Positions 21,152 through 22,963 of a stretch of 22,963 bases of DNA are shown here, piece by piece. The notes beneath the pieces are model-generated. The model saw only the letters and a list, made by a program, of their open reading frames with translations. It was not told the origin of the DNA and made no database searches. The translations under genes were made by a program, and so were the position numbers. How positions within the stretch are numbered: position 1 is the first letter of the stretch; each line of letters starts with the position of its first letter. The DNA comes from a virus, in IMG/VR virus record IMGVR_UViG_3300046796_000317, positions 1 to 22,963 of that record. One strand, written 5' to 3'.

Positions 21152-21463
21152 CTAGTTCCGATCCGCCGGCGGCAGCGCGAACCCGGCCCGCCGCAACCGG
21201 CGCTTGGTTTGCTTGACCGTCCCATAGCTGACGCCCAGGGCGGCCGCGACGCCGCGGATCGTGTGCGGCCCGCTGAGCAGGTCGAGCCAGACGAGCCGGG
21301 CCCGCGGCTTGAAGATCCGCTCGGCGGACAGCCGGCATTTCACCGACGGCAACGATCGGCCCAGCGCGTCGGCGATCGCCGACGTGCTCAGCCCGTCCAT
21401 TCGCATTTCTTCCAGGGCGTCGAGTTCCTTCGTCGTCCAGGTTTTCCAAGTTTTGTTTTTCAT
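21152..21463 (-). CDS. Two-HTH DNA-binding protein
   Basis: 103 residues from ATG 21463, overlapping the upstream membrane-protein gene by 4 bases. It opens with a Myb/GcrA-like unit, WTTKELDALEEMRMDGLSTS, AIADALGRSLPSVKCRL, and has a second HTH, HTIRGVAAALGVSYGTVKQT, then KRRLRRAGF. Double-HTH proteins of this size regulate phage late or early genes, but no target is indicated here. Confidence 0.75.
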   Translation of the reverse strand: MKNKTWKTWTTKELDALEEMRMDGLSTSAIADALGRSLPSVKCRLSAERIFKPRARLVWLDLLSGPHTIRGVAAALGVSYGTVKQTKRRLRRAGFALPPADRN

Positions 21464-21717
21464 TTCAGGATTCGGATCAGGATCCGGATCAGGCACACGA
21501 CGCCGCTCAGGACGAACCACGCCCCGGCGGCGACCCAGCCGAGCCCGACCAGGTACGCCGTCGAGTTGTTGGTCAGGCGATCCCCCATCAGGCAGACGGT
21601 AATCAGGGCCATCATCAGCAGGGGCCCGGTGACCAGCAGGAACATCATCCCGCCGCTCAGGCCGCGCGGCCGATTGTGCGGGTGGTTCGCATAGTCGTTG
21701 TAATAATCGGGTGACAT
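21460..21717 (-). CDS. Small membrane protein with two transmembrane helices
   Basis: 85 residues from ATG 21717 with GGAG upstream. After a polar start (NDYANHPHNRPRGLS), residues 24-43 (MMFLLVTGPLLMMALITVCL) and 54-75 (AYLVGLGWVAAGAWFVLSGV and on) are hydrophobic helices, ending in a basic LIRILIRILK. Size and topology would suit a holin, but no lysin gene is adjacent, so this is only one option. Confidence 0.68.
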   Translation of the reverse strand: MSPDYYNDYANHPHNRPRGLSGGMMFLLVTGPLLMMALITVCLMGDRLTNNSTAYLVGLGWVAAGAWFVLSGVVCLIRILIRILK

Positions 21718-21752
21718 GGTTTTCTCCGGTCGTTTCGCAGGTGAGGAACAAA

Positions 21753-21775
21753 GCGGCCGGCGACGTGCCGGCCGC
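21753..21775 (-). terminator. Hairpin, probable weak terminator
   Basis: GCGGCCGGC (21753-21761) and GCCGGCCGC (21767-21775) form a perfect 9-base stem with a 5-base loop, 8 bases past the stop of the minus-strand gene ending at 21784. In that direction it is followed by TTTGTT, a short U-rich stretch. Confidence 0.6.
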
Positions 21776-21783
21776 GGGGGACG

Positions 21784-22341
21784 TTATTTGAACTTGCGGG
21801 CGACGTCGTCGAACGTGAACCGCTGCGACGCGGCGTATTCCTTCACCAGCGCCCAGGCCGCGGCCTTCGTGCCGTTCTGCAACTTCGCCAGCTCGGGAAA
21901 GAACCCGTTGAGCCGCGCGGCGTCGGGGCTCGACGAGAGGAACCCCCGCACCCGCCGCAAGTCGACCGGCTCGACGACCTGGCCGGCGGGCGGGTGACCG
22001 GCGGGCGGGGCGGGCTCGGGCTCGCCGCCGTACACGTACCACCCGCGGCGGGGCATCGGGGCCCCGTCGTCGCTCTTGCGCTTGACGAACAACCCGCGGG
22101 CCACGTCCTTATACTGGCCGAGGTCGAGCGTCGCCCCGCAGTCCGTGCAAAGGACCTTGTAATACTTGTTGCCCTCGAATTCGCGGAGCTCGGGGCGGAT
22201 GTTGGCGGACTGACAGCAGCCGCAGCACGGCTCGGAGAAAACCTCTTCGAGCTGGGCGACGCCGGCGAACGCGTCCTTCACCGTGGGCGCTTCCATTTCG
22301 ATCTGAACGCGGCCGGTCGGCGTGGTGTAGGTGACTTTCAT
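21784..22341 (-). CDS. Zinc-ribbon phage protein
   Basis: 185 residues from ATG 22341, leader AAGGATCAAA. After a beta hairpin (MKVTYTTPTGRVQIEME) comes CCGCCQSANIRPELREFEGN, KYYKVLCTDCGATLDLGQ, a zinc ribbon with four or more cysteines. The middle (VYGGEPEPAPPAGHPPAG) is a disordered linker and the end is helical (KAAAWALVKEYAASQRFTFD). Zinc ribbon plus a helical tail suggests single-strand DNA or protein binding; not identified further. Confidence 0.68.
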   Translation of the reverse strand: MKVTYTTPTGRVQIEMEAPTVKDAFAGVAQLEEVFSEPCCGCCQSANIRPELREFEGNKYYKVLCTDCGATLDLGQYKDVARGLFVKRKSDDGAPMPRRGWYVYGGEPEPAPPAGHPPAGQVVEPVDLRRVRGFLSSSPDAARLNGFFPELAKLQNGTKAAAWALVKEYAASQRFTFDDVARKFK

Positions 22342-22344
22342 TTT

Positions 22345-22742
22345 GATCCTTGGTAGGGGGTTGGGTGGGGGGTTATCGGTGCCGCGCGGCCGTGCGCGTC
22401 AGCCCGCAGTGGTCGCATAGGTGGCGGATGGAGTCGCTTTCCACGAACGGGTGAACACGGATACCGAAACCGAGCATTCGCTCAGGGCCGTCGCCTTCGT
22501 CCTGGGGCGGGCCAGAGTGTAGCGCGTCGACCTGTCGGTCCAGTTCCTGCTCGACGCACCGCGGGCAGTGGTGCTCACCGTCGCGGACGCGCCACTTGCC
22601 GACCGTGACGGCCAGCCGGGCGATCACGTCCGCCGACGTGGCCACGTTGTCGCCAAACGATTCGTCGCAGGTGTCGCCGTCGCAATAAACGACGTGGGTC
22701 GTGATCTTGGTAATCATTGTGATCCTCGGTAGGGGGTTGGGT
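22345..22742 (-). repeat. Duplicated 22-base leader
   Basis: Copies at 22345-22366 and 22721-22742 differ by one base and lie directly in front of the genes starting at 22341 and 22717. Read on the minus strand each contains CTACCAAGGATC or CTACCGAGGATC, the GGA serving as ribosome site. The second copy also contains part of the stop of the gene further upstream. Confidence 0.85.
22373..22717 (-). CDS. Small cysteine-rich phage protein
   Basis: 114 residues from ATG 22717, leader GAGGATCACA. The pattern VVYCDGDTCDESFG, HHCPRCVEQELDRQ, and LCDHCGL supplies three cysteine pairs, enough for one or two zinc sites. A helix, SADVIARLAVTVGKWRV, lies between. Role unknown. Confidence 0.68.
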   Translation of the reverse strand: MITKITTHVVYCDGDTCDESFGDNVATSADVIARLAVTVGKWRVRDGEHHCPRCVEQELDRQVDALHSGPPQDEGDGPERMLGFGIRVHPFVESDSIRHLCDHCGLTRTAARHR

Positions 22743-22951
22743 CAGAACGCCGGGAGCGAATTGCCGCCCGGCCCGTGGTCGCGATATTCCTGCGCCGCCG
22801 TGCTCAGGCAAAGTGGGTTGGTTTCGGGGGTCGGGCCGTCGACTTCCCGCGGGTCGTATTCGCGCTCCGGCCCCGTGTCGTCGGCGGGGCGCTGCACGAT
22901 CGGCAGGGGCGGCTTGCGTTGACGTGTCGGGCGGGGGGCAATAGCTTTCAC
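22742..22951 (-). CDS. Small proline-rich hypothetical protein
   Basis: 69 residues from GTG 22951 with AGGAG close upstream at the window edge. The sequence is basic and proline-rich at first (KAIAPRPTRQRKPPLPIVQR), then polar (EYDPREVDGPTPETN), and probably disordered. It is the first gene of the minus-strand run that can be seen. Could be a short spacer reading, so confidence is moderate. Confidence 0.5.
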   Translation of the reverse strand: MKAIAPRPTRQRKPPLPIVQRPADDTGPEREYDPREVDGPTPETNPLCLSTAAQEYRDHGPGGNSLPAF

Positions 22952-22963
22952 TGGGATCTCCTG

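Noticed and set aside
1-22963. tRNA genes, integrase or attachment sites
   Set aside because: I saw no cloverleaf-like sequence, no tyrosine or serine recombinase motif and no obvious att repeats; absence is limited to this window.

Overview
The window is a dense, high-GC stretch of bacteriophage or prophage DNA. It reads as the early/replication-recombination arm of a tailed phage, followed by the terminase pair. About 40 closely packed genes, many with 4-base ATGA/GTGA overlaps, encode recognisable phage functions: a YqaJ-type exonuclease with a putative single-strand annealing partner, an SMC/RecN-like ATPase, an O-like replication protein, a D12-class adenine methylase, a RusA-like resolvase, ParB-like proteins, a DUF5131 (Gp37/Gp68) protein, and small and large terminase subunits. 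No integrase, portal, capsid or tail gene is visible, so I cannot say whether the element is temperate. The host is a high-GC bacterium. The general look of the proteins and the csrA gene would fit a planctomycete (Gemmata-like) host, but that is an impression and not shown by the sequence.

Layout. 1-14801 (+): csrA, an HTH protein, a ParB-like protein, the ATPase, exonuclease and annealase, small zinc-ribbon and HTH proteins, a J-domain protein, the replication protein with a repeat-rich linker and hairpin, methylase, RusA, DUF5131, a ParB-like protein and an ABC-ATPase/GNAT fusion. 14769-15352 (-): an ASCH protein with a coupled XRE regulator. 15390-15614 (+): a zinc-ribbon protein. 15579-17958 (-): a class II glutamine amidotransferase, a protein that looks like a metallopeptidase stripped of its active site, and an amidoligase. 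The amidotransferase and amidoligase genes each have a promoter with identical -35 and -10 hexamers and a 17-base spacer. 17959-18293: a non-coding stretch holding phased TGCAC repeats. 18294-19992 (+): terminase small and large subunits. 19999-22951 (-): accessory genes, including two DNA-binding proteins, a two-helix membrane protein, cysteine-rich small proteins and one gene interrupted by an in-frame TGA.

How the parts fit. The exonuclease, annealase, ATPase and RusA form a recombination module. The replication protein probably starts replication, perhaps at the repeat cluster inside its own gene. The methylase, the DUF5131 protein, the ParB-like protein and the ABC-GNAT (Mom-like) fusion may form a DNA-modification set. 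The most unusual system is the amidotransferase/amidoligase pair: one enzyme would release ammonia from glutamine and the other would make an amide or peptide-like bond on an unknown substrate, with both genes apparently switched on together.
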